From Poecilobothrus nobilitatus (taxonomy: Eukaryota; Arthropoda; Insecta; Diptera; Dolichopodidae): a stretch of 64,000 nucleotides of DNA. The stretch covers positions 109,871,950-109,935,949 of the forward strand of contig OX352773.1 of NCBI GenBank assembly GCA_947095535.1. Direction: 5' to 3'. Positions 20,775 through 32,045 of this stretch are shown here, in pieces. The notes under the pieces were generated by a model that saw only the letters and a list, made by a program, of their open reading frames with translations, had not been told where the DNA came from and did not search any database. The position numbers and the translations under genes were made by a program. Position 1 is the first letter of the stretch, and every line of letters begins with the position of its first letter.

Positions 20775-21205
20775 ATCAAAGTATCCAGCAATATTATCGG
20801 ATTTATTCATCAAAATATCCAGTAATATTACAATTAAAAAAAAAATACTCATCAAAGTATCCAGCAATATTATCGGATTTATTCATCAAAATATCCAGTG
20901 ATATTACAATTAAAAAAAAAAAATACTCATCAAAGTATCCAGCAATATTATCGGATTTATTCATCAAAATATCCAGTAATATTACAATTAAAAAAAAAAA
21001 TACTCATCAAAGTATCCAGCAATATTATCGGATTTATTCATCAAAATATCCAGTGATATTACAGTTAAAAAAAAAATACTCATCAAAGTATCCAGCAATA
21101 TTATTGGATTTATTCATCAAAATATCCAGTAACATTACGATTAAGAAAAAAAAAAAATACTCATCAAGTATCCAATGTCCAACCCAGCATACTCATCAAG
21201 TATCC
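20775..21205 (+). repeat. Tandem array of ~77-bp units in the gypsy 2 leader
   Basis: At least five units start with 'ATCAAAGTATCCAGCAATAT', each continuing through 'TTATTCATCAAAATATCCAG' and a run of 9-12 A. Starts lie near 20776, 20852, 20929, 21006 and 21082. Shortened units with 'TCATCAAGTATCCA' follow to about 21205. The array sits between primer site and gag, where packaging and translation signals of retroelements usually lie. Confidence 0.9.
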
Positions 21206-22100
21206 AGATCTAATCAAGATTCCACAAATTGTGATCGGCATCACAAATTCCACCATTTTTTAGTCAGATGTTCAACAAGTGTTCAATAATTTTACTGGAT
21301 TTATTCACTAGAGTGTCCATATAATTCATCAGAATTTCAACTAAAGTAGTTATCATTCAGAGATATCAACTTCACCATTCAACTAAGTAGTAATAATTAC
21401 GAGTAAGAAACAATATAAATTTGAAAAAAATTATTAATAAATTTGAAAAAAATTATAAATTATTTTCTTCAATAAATTTGCAAGTTAGAATTGAAATAAA
21501 TTTAAAGTAAACAAATGTATTAGATTGAATTATTTAATTTTTCTTACTACATAAAAAAGAAATAAATTCATTTTGGAAAGTACATATGATTTGTTAGAAA
21601 AAAAAAAAAGAAGGAAAAAATAATAATACACTTTGGTTATTCTAAAATTAAGTTATATCAAAATCTAAATAAGTATTAGTTTAAGGCTGTTAAGTATTAA
21701 GTTAGTATATGCTGCTAAGGCTGACAAGTGTTAAGTTTAGTTTAGTATATAAGTTACATACACTTGATTTTTTTTAATATTTAAAAACTTCTATATAATA
21801 ACTGAGCTTGGTGACGTGACTAGTTTGTTTTATAGCTAGGTATTAAACTGATTTGTAGAGAAAGAAGAGTTTCCTTTTTCGGACTTAGCTTATCTTACAA
21901 ACTAAAATCGGGTTAAGTCGTCATTCGCTAATTTGTATATAGTTCTAGTTTATTTTCCTCAATTCTATTTTATTTTCAAATTATAGTTGGTTTGATTTAG
22001 CATTAGTGAATTTGAATGTAAATGAATAAAAGATTTTGATTTCGACTCCTGCAGTTAAAATACTCGTTTGACTTTGCGGTGGGATCCTTAACACTTTTAC
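21206..22100 (+). other. Gypsy 2 leader, non-repetitive part
   Basis: No protein motif is seen. AT-rich sequence with A runs leads up to gag. The first gag-like codons appear near 22100, behind a TAG at about 22125. Confidence 0.5.
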
Positions 22101-22127
22101 ATCTTCTGTTTCTTTTACGTTTTTTAG

Positions 22128-22960
22128 CTTTGCGTGATAGAGACTGCAGAAATTTTGGCTCTAAGGGTAGAAGATGTAAGGGTAAAATTAAGAGAGTTAG
22201 GCTTAGATGTGACAGGTCGCAAGCCCGAACTAAGGAACAGACTACTGGAATACCACAATTTAATTGATGATGAGGAGGAAGATGACAATCATTCGGAGAC
22301 TGTTCAAGAAATATATCTGCAAAAAAACCAGCGTCCGAGCCATTTCACATTGAGGGACGTTGAAGATAGTATACCCAGTTTTACAGGAACGGGTTCTCCC
22401 GAAATCAACATTTGGATAGCCGAATTCGAAAACAACGCATACACTTTGGGGTGGAACTAAACACAAAGGTTTATCTACGGGAAGCAACTATTGAAGGGCG
22501 CGGCTAGACTATTTATACGTGGGTTGACAGCTGCCCAGGATTGGGAGACCTTGAAGGCGAGCCTTATAGAGGAATGCGGAACTACATTATCATTTTCAGA
22601 AGTTCATAAAATGCTGAAAAATAGCCGGAAAAACCCGAATGAAAGTTTTAGGAAATACCTTAATAGGTTATTAGAAATTGGAAGACCCTCTCGGGTTGAT
22701 GATCAAAGTATAATTGAATATTTTATAGCCGGCATAGCGGATTCCCGAAAATAAAGCGATACTGTTTCAATCAACGACAATCATCAATTTAAAGGAGAAA
22801 TCAAAATCTATGAAAAGATCAAAGCGTGTCTCGTCTGGCAAGGGTTTGCAGTAATAGGAGGTTGAGGTGCTATAAGTGTAATCAGGTCGGCTATCGTTAC
22901 TTCGATTGTAGAAATGACAACAACGATCGGTAGTCGACACTAAGAGAATCAAAACAGAGC
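22128..22960 (+). pseudogene. gag: Gypsy 2 gag with N-terminal SAP-like motif
   Basis: The frame 22134-22460 begins without ATG and soon reads VEDVRVKLRELGLDVTGRK followed by ELRNRLLEY. This is the pattern of a SAP motif (two short helices, L..LGL..(S/T)G.K..L..RL) that in other proteins binds DNA or chromatin. Capsid-like sequence follows ('FTGTGSPEINIWIAEFENN', 'KGAARLFIRGL', 'NESFRKYLNRLLEIG'). A zinc knuckle CYKCNQVGYRYFDC at about 22868-22910 has Tyr where CCHC needs His. Stops at 22460 and 22754 and a frame change before the knuckle break it. Confidence 0.8.
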
Positions 22961-23310
22961 CTAAGGGGGCCAACATGATCGCGACAAGCGACATCAATCG
23001 ATTACCCAGTGCCGGGGACATTAGCGAATTGTTTTCGAAAGAAGTAAGATGTGGAAAAGTGAAGTTCCAAGCGTTAATAGACACTGGCTGTACCGTGTGT
23101 CTCATACGCGAGGATGTTCTTCGAACTTTAGGAACCGGCAAGTTGGAAGAGGACACCAGAGTGCTGGTGGGGTTGAAAAAAGTGGAAGCAACTATACTAG
23201 GCAGTTTGACTCTTCCCGTTGAAATACAAGGGTTGTACTTATATATTAAGTTTTATTTGGTTAGAGAAAATGATCTGGCTATCCAGCAATTATTGAAAGC
23301 AGTGTTCTGA
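22961..23310 (+). pseudogene. Gypsy 2 aspartic protease
   Basis: The open frame 22975-23310 carries FQALIDTGCTVCLIRED, with the D-T-G catalytic triplet, and a following flap and hydrophobic core ('VEATILGSLTLPVEIQGLY'). A stop at 23308 separates it from the RT frame, which resumes within a few bases. The expected second motif near the end (ILG.D) is altered to 'NDLAIQQLLK'. Confidence 0.8.
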
Positions 23311-23315
23311 AAAGC

Positions 23316-24790
23316 GTGGAGCTAACACTCAAGGAAACGGGAATCGCACTAAAGAAAGTGGAAAAACCTGAAAACATCCGAAGCCCATCAAGACGAGAGG
23401 ATGCTTGTAAGGAGTTTAGAAACTTATGCCTGGTCGCGGAAGAAAATAATTTGAAGAATATGGAAATTGATTTGTCTCATTTGAGTAAGGACATTGCTGA
23501 GGTTGTGAAAAATATGATTAGTGATTATAAACCAGTGAGGCGCACTAACTCTTCAGTGGAGATGAAAATTTTATTCACAGATGACCTTCCGGTATTCCAG
23601 AGGTCGAGACGGACATCTTACGAGGACCAGGAGATAGTCAAGAAACAAATTGGGTCATGGTTAGAAGAGGGCATAATTCAGCCCAGTTTGGTACCTAAAA
23701 AATACGGTTCAAAGAGGCTGTGTTGCGATTATAGCAAATTAAATGAGAAAACAGTCAGAGATAATTTTCTTATGGTCCTGATCGACGACGTTCTTGAACG
23801 GCTACATGGTGCCGAAACTTATTCTACATCAGATTCATCTAATGGATTTTTCCATGTAACCGTAGCCACGGAATCTAGGAAGTATACTTCCTTCGTAACA
23901 CCAAACGGTCAATACGAGTTTCTGTACGTTCCGTTTGGAATAAGCAACTCACCTGCCGTTTTTTCAAGGTACATATTTGCTGTCCTGAGGGAATTAATCC
24001 AAAAGGATATCATCGCGGTATACATGGATGACATCATAATCATATCAAAAGATGAAAGTGAAGCTTTAAATAATTTGAAGCTCGTCCTAGAAGTTGCAGA
24101 AATAAATGGACTTAAGATTAAGTGGGAAAAGTGTCAGTTACTGCAGAAAAAGGTCAATTTCCTCGGCTATATAATACAAAAGAATTCTATAAAACCATCA
24201 TTAGAAAAACCAAAAATAGAGAACTTCACGATTCCGGGAGATATTAGGTCATTACAAAGAATAGAATATGCTAGTATAACTAAGCCGTTGTGGGACCTGC
24301 TTAGGAAAAACACAAGATTTGAGATGGGACAAAATGAACTTCTAGATTTCAAAGAAATTGAAACAGCACTCACTAAAGCGCCCGTTTTGAAATTGTACGA
24401 TCCTTAATCGCTGACAAAAGTTAATACAGATGCCTCAATCTACGGATATGGAGGCGTTCTGCTACAAAAAGTCTCAGAAGATCAACAATTCCACCCGGTA
24501 CAATACATGAGTCGGAAAACCACCCCTGCAGAAGAAAATTACCCAGCTTACGAACTGGAGGTGTTGGTTATCATGGCAGCACTGAAAAAGTGGAGAATCT
24601 ATCTTGTAGGAATTAAGTTCAAGATACTGACAGATTGTAACGCCTTCACAATGACTATGAAGAAGGTGGACGTTCCTCTCAGAGTGGCAAGGTGGTCCAT
24701 GTACCTACAAGAATTTGACTACGTGATTGAACATCGTGTGGGATCTAGAACGAAACACGTCGACGCTTTAAGTCGTGTATCTTGCCTTTT
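23316..24790 (+). pseudogene. pol: Gypsy 2 reverse transcriptase and RNase H
   Basis: The 363-residue frame 23316-24407 holds the RT: 'RLCCDYSKLNEKTV' (23715), 'GAETYSTSDSSNGFFHV' (23810), 'YEFLYVPFGISNSPAVFSRY' (23910), 'AVYMDDIIIISK' with the YMDD catalytic box (24018), 'NFLGYIIQKNSI' (24157). Between 'IPGDIRSLQ' and 'EYASITKPLWDLL' a short in-frame gap removes the usual FLGLTGYFR segment. A TAA at 24405 splits off RNase H ('VNTDASIYGYGGVLLQ', 'YELEVLVIMAALKKWR', 'ILTDCNAF', 'KHVDALSRV'). Confidence 0.93.
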
Positions 24791-25980
24791 AGTCGAACAC
24801 GCCGTGATTCACCGACTATGGGAAGCTCAGATGCAAGACAATTGGATCAAGACTATAACGACGACTTTAGCCAGTCAAGATTACGAAGACTTTTACCTGC
24901 ATAAAAACATTTTACATAAAGATCCAGTAAAACAACTCATTGTCGTCCCTTCAGCTATGGAGGATGAAATTATAAAAATGGCCTACAGGCAAGGGCATTT
25001 CGCTTCTAAAAGAACACAAGATTACGTAGAAACGACGTTTTTCATTCCGAACTTGGCACAAAAGGTAATGAAGACCGTTAAGACCTGTGTAGAATGCATA
25101 ATTTCGGAATCCAAGGCAGAGCAGAAGGAAGAATTCTTGACCCCAATTGATAAGGCAGATAAATCCTTAGATACGTACCACATCGATCACGTCGGGCCCA
25201 TGGAAGTAACGAGAAAAGCGTATAACTTCATTTTTGTTGTGGTCGTTGCGTTTTCGAAATTCGTGTGGCTATATCCGACAAAAAATATGGGTTCGAAGCG
25301 GTTTTAGACAAATCACAAAAGCAAGGAACTATATTCGGAAATTCGAAAAGAATAGTGTCCGATAGAGACGCTGCCTTCATATCGGGATCATTCAAAGACT
25401 ATTTCAGTAGCAACAACATTCAGCATTTACTAATAACAACGGGTGTACCCAGAGGAAATGGCCAAGTAGAACGTATTCATAAAATTATTGTACCTCTGCT
25501 GGCGAAACTTAGTTCACAAGAAACAACAATCCATCTAACTGGTACAAATATATAGATAGAGTACAACAAGTTATCAATAGCACGCCTCCCCGAAGCACGA
25601 AGATTTCACCATTCCAAGTTTTGACCGGGTTAGAAATGCGAAAACAAGATGATTTAGAAATTAGGAATGTAGTAAATGACGCAATAATCAACGAATTAGA
25701 TGGCGAACGCAAAGATATTAGATTACAAGCTAAAGAAAATATAGCCAAAATACAAAAAGAAAACAAAAGAACATTCGACGCCAATAGAAAACCGGGAAAC
25801 AGTTACAACATAGGTGATTTAGTAGCAATTAAACGTACCCAATATGGTTCGGGATTAAAACTTAAGCCTAAATTTCTAGGACTGTACAAAGACGGAAAAA
25901 TTCTAAACCAAGAAAGATACGAAGTAGAAAAAATGGGTCAACAAGGCCAAGCCAAACTACCTCCGTCTCCGAATTCATGA
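24790..25980 (+). pseudogene. Gypsy 2 integrase
   Basis: Frame 24507-25307 continues into the zinc-binding region ('YRQGHFASKRTQDYV...KTCVECI', 24985-25100) and the start of the catalytic core ('TYHIDHVGPM', first Asp, 25180). After a frameshift near 25300, 25330-25555 gives 'IVSDRDAAFISGSF' (second Asp) and 'TGVPRGNGQVERIHKII' (Glu). The piece 25621-25980 gives the C-terminal domain ('YNIGDLVAIKRT', 'GSGLKLKPKFLGLYK'). A stop at about 25553 and a frameshift break it. All three catalytic residues are present in the pieces. Confidence 0.92.
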
Positions 25981-26029
25981 AAAGTTGGGACTTGTCATTC
26001 AGGGCGAATTACGAGTCAGGACGGCCGAA

Positions 26030-26433
26030 TGTAGGAAAGGTAGGTAAGTCTACCAGAAATGGTAGAACGTACTGAACCGGTACGTTCTAGTTAGTACCTT
26101 TGAATTAGTCGATATCGAAAACTTTTCTTCTTGTAAGTAGTTCGAATTTATCCCAACGACTCGGTTGTTCGAAAAAGCTTTTCTTCTACTCAGAAGTAAT
26201 TTTAATTTTAACTTTATTACCTTCTTCTTTTTGTAACTCGGTTCGAGCTCGGTTTTCTTTCTTTTCCTTTGAGAATCATAGTTTGCATTTTTATTTATTA
26301 GTAATAAAATATTTTAATTTTTGTTAAAAAAGAAATAAATTAAGTGTTAAATAAAATGAATTTTGGAGAACGAAGAACCGGTTTTGTTTATAAAGAGGAG
26401 GCATAAAATAGGATAAAATATTACTATCTTACA
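26030..26433 (+). repeat. Gypsy 2 3' LTR (404 bp)
   Basis: Starts TGTAGGAAAGG and ends ...CTTACA. It lacks the 30-bp palindromic addition of the 5' LTR. The bases just upstream (GGACGGCCGAA) are G/A-rich only in part, so the polypurine tract is weak. Confidence 0.93.
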
Positions 26434-26437
26434 TTCA
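26434..26437. repeat. Target-site duplication TTCA, right
   Basis: TTCA follows the 3' LTR and matches 20292-20295. Confidence 0.8.
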
Positions 26438-26640
26438 TTAAAAATAAAACATTTGACTATTTCCATATTACAATGTTGCATTCATTTGACTCATTAGTCA
26501 TTGTGTTGTTGAATGCACGCCTAACTCTTTTAAAATTTAAATTTAATTTTATTTTAAATTTATTTTAATTTTATTTATAAAAAATGTATTAATCTATTTT
26601 TTAAACTCTGTCAAAGCTTAAGAAATATCCAAAGCGACAA
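26438..26640. other. Short AT-rich spacer
   Basis: Non-coding sequence after gypsy 2, with nothing recognisable. Confidence 0.4.
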
Positions 26641-26950
26641 CATCAGACTCTTCTGAATAATGGAGGCTGATGTTGAGCCTTTTGCAGAGGTATATCATGA
26701 GATCACCTGTTGACCGATCGGTTCGGAGCCCATATTAACGATCATGAATTAATCCTTTGTTATGTAGATATTGCAGAAGCTTTCTATTTATTAAATTTTC
26801 CATTATTTTGGAAAGGACCGAAGTGATAGCAATAGGGCGGTAGTTTGAAGAATCGCTTTTTTGAGGGATCGCTAAAGGTGCAGAAGTTGCCTTCTCAAGC
26901 GTTGTAGTGCAATAACTCTCCGACACCAGTTTCTGATCACAACATAGCTC
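26641..26950 (-). pseudogene. LINE A reverse transcriptase fragment
   Basis: On the minus strand the frame 26926-26735 contains 'SSNYRPIAITSVLSKIMEN' and 'LLQYLHNKGLIHDR', the RT motif region of LINE A (copy 1 at 8300-8420). Around 26720-26640 the following residues continue with lower clarity. The fragment is short, cut on both sides and without neighbours of its own family. Confidence 0.85.
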
Positions 26951-26999
26951 GCCATATTAGTTTCAGTCCTATCACTTTTGTAGGTTAGAAAAGCTTCCT

Positions 27000-27650
27000 C
27001 CTTTTTATACCCTACACTTAAAGTATATTAACTCTGTACGCACTCTGTACGTAATTCCGTACGCACGATAACTCAAAGAATAATGATGCTATCTTGATGA
27101 AATTTATACTGTAGGTTAACAATGACTAAAGTAAGGCGGGGATTGCAAATGGGCGAAATCCAACCATAGATTCGGGTACCTCCCATACAACTGCCTTAAA
27201 CTTAAAATTTTGTAGGAGGGTATGTTTTCCTAAATTCCTGATATCGCTAAAATTTGAGATGAATTGGAGCGGTTGTTAGGGTACCTCCCACACAACTCCC
27301 AAAACCGAACAATCTTCGAAATTAATAAAGATAGAAACTGCAAATGTGATACGAGGGTGTTGTTTCCTGAATCCCTGATTTGCCTAAAATTTCAGATGGA
27401 TTGGAATGGTTGTTCGGGTATCTCCCATACAACTCCCAAGACCGAACAAGCATATCTTCGAAATTAATAAATATGAAAACTGGAAATTTGATATAAGATT
27501 GTTCTACCCTGTTCTGATGATGTATCTAAAATTTAAGATGAATTGGGGTGGTGGTCCGCGTGCCTTCACACACTTCCCAAGACCTAACAAGCATATCTTC
27601 GAATTTAATAAAGATAGAAACCTGAAATTTTTTACAAAGGTTGTAAAAGC
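27000..27650. repeat. Degenerate ~140-bp tandem units, fly-type repeat
   Basis: After 'TATACCCTACACTTAAAGTA' (27015) a unit containing 'GGGTA(C/T)CTCCCA(T/C)ACAACT' recurs at about 27175, 27280 and 27416, and with 'CGTGCCTTCACACAC' at about 27558. Each has 'GAACAA...ATCTTCGAAATTAATAAA' downstream. The opening resembles non-coding repeats common in fly genomes. No protein is encoded. Confidence 0.6.
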
Positions 27651-28015
27651 ATTTATTTTTTTAGCATATATTAAATACCTAATTAAAATAACTTATGGAT
27701 TTTTAATTTCATTTGAATTTTTAGGTGTGGGGTATAAGTATCGATGCAACCAACGACTTACTGTTACATTTACCTGTTTTTTCTTCATTTTAAGTATCAT
27801 TTTTACAGTATAGTCTACAATTTACATAATTATAAATTTGTAATTAGAACAATTAAAACATTAGCCTAAGCTATGTGGTCGTATAATTTAGTATATTCAT
27901 ATTATAAATATTTTTTCAACAATTCTTGAAGTACGTTATTATAATGTATTTCTTTAATTATAATCTAAAAATATGATTAGTACAGAATGTATACACATAT
28001 ATTCTCTTCTTTTCT
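27651..28015. other. Non-coding spacer
   Basis: AT-rich sequence without recognisable genes or strong repeats. Confidence 0.4.
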
Positions 28016-28339
28016 TTAATTAAACAAAAATTGGTCACTAATTCTCTTTTTAAATAAACTATATGAATTAATGTTTTTAAATTTGTTAGGTAAATTATTA
28101 TAAGCATTCAAACTGATGTACACACAATTAGTTTTCTGTTTATCAGTTTTAAACAAGGAGAGATAAAAGTTTGACTTATTTCTAGGATCATAGCTATGTA
28201 TGTAAATATTACGTTTAAGTAGAAAATTGTGTTTTATTAAATTATTAATTATCTTATACGCTAGAAAAAGACGTTCTCTTTTGCAAATAACATCAAAACT
28301 TGAATATGTAAATGAATACAATAAACTAGTAGTATGCAT
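28016..28339 (-). pseudogene. LINE C-terminal fragment
   Basis: A 107-residue minus-strand frame reads RLFLAYKIINNLIKHN, then 'HSYDPRNKSNFYLSLFKTD', 'VYISLNAYNNLPNKFKN' and 'SLFKKRISDQFL'. This arrangement (R.K..F.L, YN.LP, FK..L) is the C-terminal end of many LINE ORF2 proteins after the RT. No RT is attached. Which LINE family of this window it belongs to cannot be decided. Confidence 0.7.
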
Positions 28340-28384
28340 GAACGGAAAATAATTAATTTTATTGCTTTTTTATTGATTACATCT

Positions 28385-28650
28385 ATTTATTATACCCGTA
28401 CGATAGGATCGGGTATAATAAAATTACTCCTCCGTTTGTAACACCTCGAAATAAGCGAGCTAGATATACCTTCAAAGGTATGGATCGGATCAGAAAAAAA
28501 TTCTAAGACGTTTGAGGCATGTCCGTCCGTCCGTCCGTCCGTCAGCACGCTAACTCAAAAACTAAGAAAGCTAGAATCTTGAAATTTACACAAAATATTC
28601 TGGGAGTAATTTGTAGGTTCCCTATTTTTTTTGGTTGAGTTTGGACCAAA
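28385..28650. repeat. Fly-type 'TATACCC ... GTCCGTCCGTCC' repeat
   Basis: Starts TATACCCGTACGATAGGATC, continues 'CCGTTTGTAACACCTCGAAA', later '(CCGT)5' at about 28519-28543, then 'CACGCTAACTCAAAAACT'. The arrangement resembles a dispersed non-coding repeat widespread in flies. I do not attach a name. It is the best, still weak, clue to the host order. Confidence 0.55.
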
Positions 28651-29251
28651 ATTTACGGTAGCTCTCGAACACCTAACTTTTAGATCCCCACATTTTTTTT
28701 GCAATAGAGCTATGAAATTTTAACTGCTGATAGATCTCACAAAAATATTAATTTTATTTTAATAACTTTTTTTCGTAGCCCCACCCGTTACGGAGCTACA
28801 GCTCTCCAAAGGTTCAAAAAAGCTCTATATTTAAATTATTATAGCACAAGTTGTATAAGGTATATCTTCATTTTGAAAACTCCAAACGATTACTACTTTT
28901 ATTAACTTTAAAAGTATATATACAATAAATATATATTTGTGGCATACGGTGTCTTAATTTACCGTCATGCGAACCTAAAATTTTGCAAAATCCTTTAACC
29001 CTTTTATCTTCTAAACGGTTTAAGTTGGAAATTTGAAATTTTGACAGAAGTTAGATCTTTGAAAATAAGTATGAGTCATTTCAGAAATTTTTTTTGTATC
29101 ACTCCCCGTTTAGGAGCTGTAAGGGGTCAAAAACTGAAAATTTGCTATTTGTAAACACCTGTAACTTGAACACCTGTTAAAATTTTTTTGAAGTAATACA
29201 CAAAAATTAAAGCTTCAACATTATACTCTTATTTCTGTTAACAACTTTTTT
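28651..29251. other. Continuation of fly-type repeat, non-coding
   Basis: Two similar phrases, 'CCGTTACGGAGCTACAGCTC' near 28787 and 'CCCCGTTTAGGAGCTGTAAG' near 29103, suggest diverged internal repeats. No gene. Confidence 0.4.
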
Positions 29252-30679
29252 TAATAATATGGGGTTACTTTATAATTAACGAAAGTGTTACTTGATTTTT
29301 TCAAATTTTCTAAAAAATTTCTTTAACGAATTTTTTCCATTTTGTTTTACTCGATAATTTGAAATTGTTGAGGATATAATGCGTAGTACATAAAAATGGA
29401 AATAAATAAACAACATAACGGTTGCTTGAAGATTTTTATTTATATGATATTAATATATATACATACTTATATAATATCATGTTTATTTACATATCGTATA
29501 TGTCACTAGTGAATGAATGATAAGAGTATAGATGTACATTATATAGCTCCGTATTTACATACATATATGTATTTTATTGTACTTATAAGAAATTATTCTG
29601 TCAATGGAATATTTAAATATAATATAATATAATATTTAAAATTATATTTACTATTTTGTACTAAGTAAATTTAATATACATTTACCGCTTAGTATTAAAT
29701 GGTACTATAGAAAATTTGAAAAAGTTTTGGATTCCTAATCGTTATGTGAAAGGTTAGAATCTGCTTTTGAAGAATATACATATAAACATATAGTTTGAAT
29801 ATATGTACAACCCATAGTTCTAGAAATTATAAAATTCACCCAAATTATTTTAAAATACTAAAATATTTAAAAAAAAATATTGTGAGCAGAGTGACAGGCT
29901 GTGAACATACTAACGGTTCGTACGGGTATCTAAGAGTTGACAAAGGCAACTGTATTCTTCCTCGTTTTAATAATATAGGATTACTTTATAATTGACGAAA
30001 GTGTTACTTGATTTTCTCAAGTTTTCTAACAAATTTCTTCAATAAATTTTTTGCATTTTGTTTTACTCGAGAATTTGAAATTGTTGAGGATATAATGCGT
30101 AGTACAAAAAAATGTAAATAAATAAACAACATAACGGTTGCTTGAAGAATTTTTATTTATATGATATTGATATTTATACATACTTATATAATATCATGTT
30201 TATTTACATATTTTATATGTCACTAGTGAATGAATGACAAGAGTATATATGTGTATTATATAGCGCCGTATTTACATACATATATGTATTTTATTGTACT
30301 TATAAGAAATTATTCTGTCAATGGAATATTTAAATATAATATAATATAATATTTAAAATTATATTTATTATTTTGTACTAAGTAAATTTAATATACATTT
30401 ATCGTTTAGTATTAAATGGTACTATAGAATATTTGAAAAAGTTTTGGATTGATAATCGTTATGTGGAAAGTTAGAATCTGCTTTTGAAGAATGTACATAT
30501 AAACATATAGTTTGAATATATGTACAACCCATAGTTCTAGAAATTATACTCAAATTATTTTAAAATACTAAAATATTAAAAAAATAATATTGTATGCAGA
30601 GTGACAGGTTGTGAACATACTAACGATTCGTACGGGTATCTAAGAGTTGACAAAGGCAACTGTATTCTTCCTCGTTTTA
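29252..30679. repeat. Two tandem 716-bp units
   Basis: A unit starting TAATAATATGG/AGGATTACTT (29252 and 29968) and ending with 'GGCAACTGTATTCTTCCTCG' occurs twice in tandem, with high identity. A third, 5'-shortened copy lies at 33581-34241 as part of the larger tandem duplication. The unit codes for nothing I recognise. It contains 'GAGTGACAGGCTGTGAACAT' and many AT palindromes, and could be a satellite monomer or an LTR-like or MITE-like element. Confidence 0.85.
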
Positions 30680-30769
30680 AATAAATTTGCGGTGCGTTGC
30701 TCCAAAGTGGATTTAACTAAATTAAATTTTAATATATATATGAACAATATATGAATAGTAGTATACTTT

Positions 30770-32045
30770 TTCTTATCCAGACTTTTCGATATGAAATCAG
30801 ATGGAGCCAGACAAGCGGCTGTTGTGTTTGTAACTGTTCCGCGTGTAAGATTCCATTAGAATTCATGAAATAAACAAGTCGCTTTTTCGCTTCACAAGTC
30901 GAACATAAAACTGAAATTGGGCGATAGTTTGAAGGATTTGTTTTATCCCCAGCTTTATGTACGGGTGTGACCTTAGCAATCTTCAGTCAGTCGAGAGTGT
31001 ATCCAGATTCGAAGGCTAAATTAATAAATTTGACTAGAATTGGGCTCAATAAGTTTGAAAATTTTTTCAGCACTTTAGCAGAGATATAATCATATCCAGT
31101 TGCCGATCCCGATTTTATTAAGTTAATAGTAGATTTAACCTCTTCTATGCTGGTGGATGTTAGAGTAAAAAGTTCTTATATATTTTTTGAAAAGAACTTA
31201 GATAAATTTGATCAAGAAAATCTGTGGATATATTTAGAGTTTTTGTTACGTCAATGAAGTATGAATTCATAATGTTTGAAATTTGTTGTGAATTAGTTGT
31301 AATAGTATTGTTGTATTTAATTTCTCTTAAACTTTTTGTATCCTCTGTACTACTCTTATTGTACATAATTCTCTTATAAAGTGCTCAAAGTTTAATACTA
31401 TTGTTAGGATCGCTCGCTACTATTTTGTTACAAAAGTAGCATTTAGCCTTTTTTATTTCCCTTTTCACTATAGATTTGTATTTCTCATAGAGTTCTAAAA
31501 TTTTTTTATCCTTAGGATATTTTTTTTTGTATTTAAGAATTACGAATTTCCATATTACAGATGATATTGTTATTCATCCACTCACGTTTCTGTTTGACTG
31601 TTTTTAGTGAGATAACTTCAGCATATTTTTGTATTTTCTCAGCAAAAGTTAAAATAAGATTATCTAAGCTATTATAAGTTTCTAGATTTTGCCAAAAGAT
31701 ATCATCAGAAACTTAACATAATTTAAGTTTGTTTTTCAACTTTATTTTCCCCTTTAATAATTCTTAGAAGTGAACCTACAAAAAGTAATTTATGATATGA
31801 CAGGGATGTACTATGTAGATTATATTTGTAATTAATTATGTCAGTACAAAAATGGTCAATTATAGCTTTATCTTTAGAAGTAGTTCCTACTCTAGTTGCA
31901 AAGCTGGGATTTATATTATTATAGAGTATAAAACCATTGCAAAGCAGGATATTCACATAGCCTTTAACGTCGGAGTTATTTTCGTCTAGTAAGTTATAAG
32001 TAATATTGAAGTCTCCTAAAATTAGTGAATTTTTATAGGTGCTGG
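30770..32045 (-). pseudogene. LINE D fragment, first duplicate (minus strand)
   Basis: Reading minus from 32045: 'NSLILGDFNITYNLLDEN' (endonuclease GDFN motif), 'TSKDKAIIDHF' and 'SYHKLLF' (end of the EEP domain, D-H-replacing H-K-L), 'VKQKREWMNNNI' (31590), 'EEVKSTINLIKSGSATGYDYIS' (RT start, 31130), 'KAGDKTNPSNYRPIS' (30930), and 'YFMNSNGILHAEQ'. Then RT is cut. Stops and frame changes occur from 31690 on. The 5' side is joined head-to-head to LINE C at about 32046. Confidence 0.8.

Larger units (their letters stand above)
20296..26433 (+). mobile_element. Ty3/gypsy element 2 (plus strand), LTR to LTR
   Basis: A 6.1-kb element: 5' LTR 20296-20729, primer site 20732-20749, repeat-bearing leader to about 22100, gag, protease, RT, RNase H, integrase, 3' LTR 26030-26433. 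TTCA on both sides (20292-20295, 26434-26437) is the target duplication. GC content is clearly higher than in its surroundings, which fits a later arrival. A few stops and frameshifts disable it. No envelope gene is seen. Confidence 0.93.

Noticed and set aside
20775..21160. CRISPR-like array
   Set aside because: Units are contiguous repeats without unique spacers, in a eukaryotic retroelement leader.
21053..21289. 78-codon frame in the gypsy 2 leader
   Set aside because: Read from the 77-bp tandem units and degenerate flank; no motif and no support for translation.
27264..27813. Overlapping frames of 67 and 135 codons
   Set aside because: They are read from tandem non-coding units; similarity between them arises from the repeat, not from a protein family.
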